Positions 60,742 through 64,000 of a stretch of 64,000 nt of DNA are shown one piece after another. Source of the DNA: Malachius bipustulatus. Its lineage: Eukaryota; Arthropoda; Insecta; Coleoptera; Melyridae. Both the position numbers and the translations under genes were made by a program. The stretch covers positions 1,054,001-1,118,000 of the forward strand of contig OU342638.1 of the NCBI GenBank assembly GCA_910589415.1, given 5' to 3'. Positions within the stretch are counted from its first letter, which is position 1, and each line of letters opens with the position of its first letter. The notes below the pieces were generated by a model, which did no database searches, was not told where the DNA came from, and saw nothing but the letters and a program-made list of their open reading frames with translations.

Positions 60742-61286
60742 CTGTGTTCTATTTGAATACATGTAGCTTATACTCTTTTCTAGTCTTTTATAGGGTATGC
60801 AGAACAGTTTCCGTTGAGGCATACTGACGAGTGCATGAGTAGCACGAAACATCAAGATCTATCTCTACGGATCTTGTTTTGTAAAAGACTAGATTCTCTA
60901 TGATGAGCCCTAGAACCAGTGAATTATTATTTTTAATAATTTAATAATAATAACACTTTATTTCCTTACAGGTTGAACCTTAGACAATATAATGAATATG
61001 GACCGCACCTTCCCTATCTTAGCTTGAAGTGAGTTTTGGTTTGTTGATATACAAAGTCGCACTTAGACGCGGCGGTAGTGGGGCAAGGAGAAGGGAGTAA
61101 AACGTAAACAAAACGATTGCTCCCGCAGTGGCGCGCTCGAGTTCAGTAAATGAAATTTAATAATTACATAAATATAATAATGATCATAATATATTTTATT
61201 TGCAGTTTTTCTACAAAAAAACAGAAATTAGTACTAATAAACGTTAAGAACATAAATTATGGGAATACTTTAGATATTCCCATTTA
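60742..61286. other. Intergenic DNA, possible LINE 3' end on the minus strand
   Basis: Read on the minus strand, 60980-60945 is GGAAATAAAGTGTTATTATTATT in shape: an AATAAA followed by an ATT-type tail like that of the LINE at 14347. No ORF upstream of it is recognisable, so this is only a hint. Confidence 0.3.
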
Positions 61287-61833
61287 GATGTCCCAGCTCA
61301 TTCAAAGCGTTCTCTGTAGGCCAAACGATGGACTTTTTCAAAAAACTAGATGAAATGTTTATACAGGATGATAAAAAACTTGAAAAATTCTGAGATTTCT
61401 CCACGCGTCGCCAAATAAAAAAAAAAACATAGAAAGTACAAATGTTTTAATACCATAGGATAGTACATAAAAAGTTAAAATAGGGACATGTAAACCGTTT
61501 TTCTCTATCTTGAGTCGTTTTCGTTGTACAGGGCCCTGAACTTGAAAAATGGCGATTTTCACTTGTTTATAACTTACTAGCTTATCAATTTAAACGCCAA
61601 CTATAAAAACCAATCTTATTTTCTCTTCTCAGACAATCTAAAAATGCAATAACAGGAGCATTCCATTAAAAAAAACATAACTTTGATATGCCACTGTCAT
61701 ATGGGACATCTGTATACTCCAAAATAATTTTAAATTATGGCCATTTTGATTCTATACTTGAATGTTCAAAAGTTTTATGAAAAAGTCCATCGTTTGGCCT
61801 ACAGAGACCGCTTCGAATGAGCTGGGACACCTG
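61287..61833. mobile_element. TIR element, 547 bp, TA target
   Basis: The right end GAGCTGGGACACCTG before TA (61834-61835) is inverted at the left (GATGTCCCAGCTC after TA 61285-61286, two end bases decayed). The match continues about 60 bp through GGCCAAACGATGGAC. Non-coding centre. Confidence 0.85.
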
Positions 61834-61835
61834 TA

Positions 61836-62468
61836 TATACTTACCTATACAAAATAAAAAGATACAAAAAAGTAATAATAATTATTTAGCAAATGAAAAA
61901 TCGAAGGGAATGTCTAAAAGCAAGTCTAAAATCAGTACCTATTTTTTTTTTTAATTTCTTACGTTTTTAGTTTATTTTATTTCAAAAATTTATTAAACGA
62001 ACCTACTACTGTAAACAGGTAAAACTTACCAGTAAAAACAGGTAAAATTTAAATGTCAAGTATCAATATGTCGATACATTTTACAAAATTTATTACATAG
62101 AATGTACTAAAACAGATAAGGTGGTGGGGGTGATTTTCTGTTTCGTTCTAGGACCTCTCACTCCTTAAACAACCGCCAAGATATTCTTGTCGATCTGTAA
62201 TTAAAAATTTGTCAGATACCACCTAATCACTAATTTTAAAAAGCCTTCTATTACTAAAGTTTTGTTCTGCATATTGCTGGAAGTGAATTCTACTCAATTT
62301 TAAAAGAATTAATTGTGGAGCTCGCGTGCAAAAGCCGATAAATCCACAAACGTAAATTTGTGATTTGTGATCTGTAGTATTTATCTTACGCAACTTCTTA
62401 TAATTTTGTCAGTTTTTCCAGAAATGAAGTTGAAATTTTTTTAATATCAGTATTTTGTAGCGGATATA
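61836..62468. other. Intergenic spacer before the R2-type LINE
   Basis: AT-rich, no recognised feature. Confidence 0.35.
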
Positions 62469-64000
62469 TTAAAGATGGTGATATAATATTGACTTAAGGA
62501 TGTTTAACTTTTGATCGCAATTTAGTAAATGTGACCTAGTCAATGTTTCTAAAGTATTTTTGAGCTTCCTAATTATCAGATCCTCGTTGAATATTATTGA
62601 ATCAGAAAAAGGAATTCCAAGATATTCAACTGATTCGTTTGATGTTATAGATATTATTTGTTCATTATGTAAAGTGGCTATGGTATCACTTTTAAATTGT
62701 TCCATTTTTTATGATAATTGCAGAAGATATTTTGGGATTAACGTGTAGTCCAATTTCATCCATTTTTGTTTCAAGAATATGCAACAATTTTTTTTTAACA
62801 ATTCAAAACCATAGCTTGACGCAATTTCTTCTTCCCTTAGTTCATCAAAGATATTATTATGATTAATACACATATTAAATAATATTGGCGATAAGGGAGC
62901 CCCTTGGAACAAACCTTTACAAATTTTGATGTTCTTTGATCGTCTTAATCCCAGATCAATATTTCATTGTTTATTTGTAAATTTACAACAAGGTTTTGAA
63001 GTTTTTCTGGAATCTCTGATGAACGAATTACATTTTCTAGGTGTTTATGTCCAATTGAGTCGTATGCTTTTTCAATGTCTAAGAAAATAACACAAACATC
63101 TTCTTTACATTTGTTTGCCTTTTTTAGAGTAGTGTCTAGGATTGCTGTATTAATATGGCATCCAGGAGTTCTCATAAAACCTCTTTGATTTTCATTAATA
63201 ATAACATATTTTCTTATTTTTTTCTCAATAGCTCTTTCGATAATTTTCTTAATAATCGAACAAACAGATATATGCCTCCAGTTACTTATGTCTTCCGTTT
63301 TTCCTTTTTTGAATATTAAAACTGTCCGAGCCTTTTTTAAAGTATCTGTTTGATAATTAATAATTTTAAATAAAATTTTAAAATTATCAAATTGTAGTCA
63401 TATCAATATTACATGATTTTCTGTTTCCTTCCTCTAATACATACTTTTCTTACTGCTTTCTTCCTCTGATTATGGTAATAAAACTGTGTAATTTCGTGTT
63501 CATATTTGACCCTTCTCTGCTCTTTTTTATTTTTTGATGTTCCTTGAGGATTTGATGTTTTATTATGTTTCATTCATTTTGACGAAATTGCTTCGTTTTC
63601 TAGCTTCATAATATTTTCTTGCAGGATGTTTTGGTCCTGGCAGTAAATTTACACTATGTGCTAAGAATTCAGAGAAACTTCCAACATCTTCGCTAAATGT
63701 CTCATTATCCATGTAACTGGTACTATTAAATTTGTTTTTCCATTTTCAATTCCTATCTTCCATTGCTTAATTTCAATACTTTCATTTTGATCTGATTTTA
63801 TTTCCTTTCTTTCATCTTGAATCGTTTTGCTTGCATTGCTTATTAAATTATCATTTATTTCTTGCTTTTTTAGAATTTTATTTCGGTAATATTCTTGGTG
63901 AGCGCACTTCTGATATGTGTAGTTACTCCTCTGTTGCTTTTATATAATTGATTACATATAGGACATTTTTTTATTGTTAAATGTGCTCAACTCATCTGTT
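62469..64000 (-). pseudogene. R2-group-like LINE polyprotein, broken, running off the right edge
   Basis: Minus strand, N- to C-terminus: a C2H2 finger near 63975-63910 (CPICNQLYKSNRGVTTHIRS, then the second His after a frameshift), a Lys/Glu-rich linker (63900-63680), a segment with ARKYYEARKRSN (about 63630), and RT from about 63260: KKIRKYVIINENQRGFMRTPG, CVIFLDIEKAYDSIGHKHL and FQGAPLSPILFN. It then runs on to YLGIPFSDS and LLNCDQKLNILKSILYH near 62470. An N-terminal C2H2 finger plus this RT type suggests the R2/NeSL-type group. The catalytic YADD region is deleted between 62800 and 62700, several frames are broken, and no endonuclease is seen. It differs clearly from the R2-type LINE at 41078-43515. 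Confidence 0.75.

Overview
This is a TE-rich, AT-rich arthropod nuclear segment, most likely from an insect with a large genome. The evidence is GC-rich exons with GT..AG introns, Jockey/CR1-, I-, R2- and BEL/Pao-type retroelements, THAP/P, hAT and Tc1/mariner DNA transposons, and a tRNA-derived SINE. I cannot fix the order of insect from sequence alone.

The only host gene I can support is the 3' two-thirds of the ataxin-2 gene (Atx2) on the + strand. Nine coding exons lie at 4354-4547, 4619-4902, 4966-5203, 6913-7155, 21171-21472, 21531-21830, 21900-22141, 44874-45380 and 45478-45584. All eight splice phases agree. They encode about 804 residues: the end of the Lsm domain, the LsmAD domain, low-complexity P/Q-rich linkers, a PAM2 motif for poly(A)-binding protein, and the C-terminal tail to the stop at 45582-45584. 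The first Lsm exon(s), promoter and 5' UTR lie left of the window. A 3' UTR with an AATAAA at 46162-46167 follows.

Layout: 1-4097 holds decayed transposons and LINE fragments in the upstream Atx2 intron. 4098-4331 is a small hairpin MITE ending 22 bp before an Atx2 splice acceptor. The 14-kb intron 7156-21170 holds a transposase-like element with subterminal repeats (7619-11135), a Jockey/CR1-like LINE with an 858-codon ORF (11540-14347), and a 5-kb TIR element (15340-20398) with a DD41D Tc1/mariner element of about 700-bp TIRs nested inside it. The 22.7-kb intron 22142-44873 is a stack of nested insertions. These include a BEL/Pao scrap, two TIR elements back to back, a THAP/P-type transposase gene broken by three TA-inserted elements (25503-33764), an I-type LINE 3' end split by a 3.4-kb hAT element carrying a SINE (35365-39405), a TIR element enclosing two LINE remnants, one of them an R2-type element with its restriction-like endonuclease (40291-43986), and a long foldback MITE (43995-44691).

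Downstream of Atx2 (46180-64000) no host gene is visible. There are MITEs and foldback elements, several with intact TA or 8-bp target duplications, and at the right edge a minus-strand R2-type LINE with an N-terminal C2H2 finger. The most notable patterns are the many independent foldback elements starting CAGGGTG-like and flanked by TA, the layered insertion record in the P-type transposase, and two copies of a hammerhead-like hairpin with a compensatory base-pair change.
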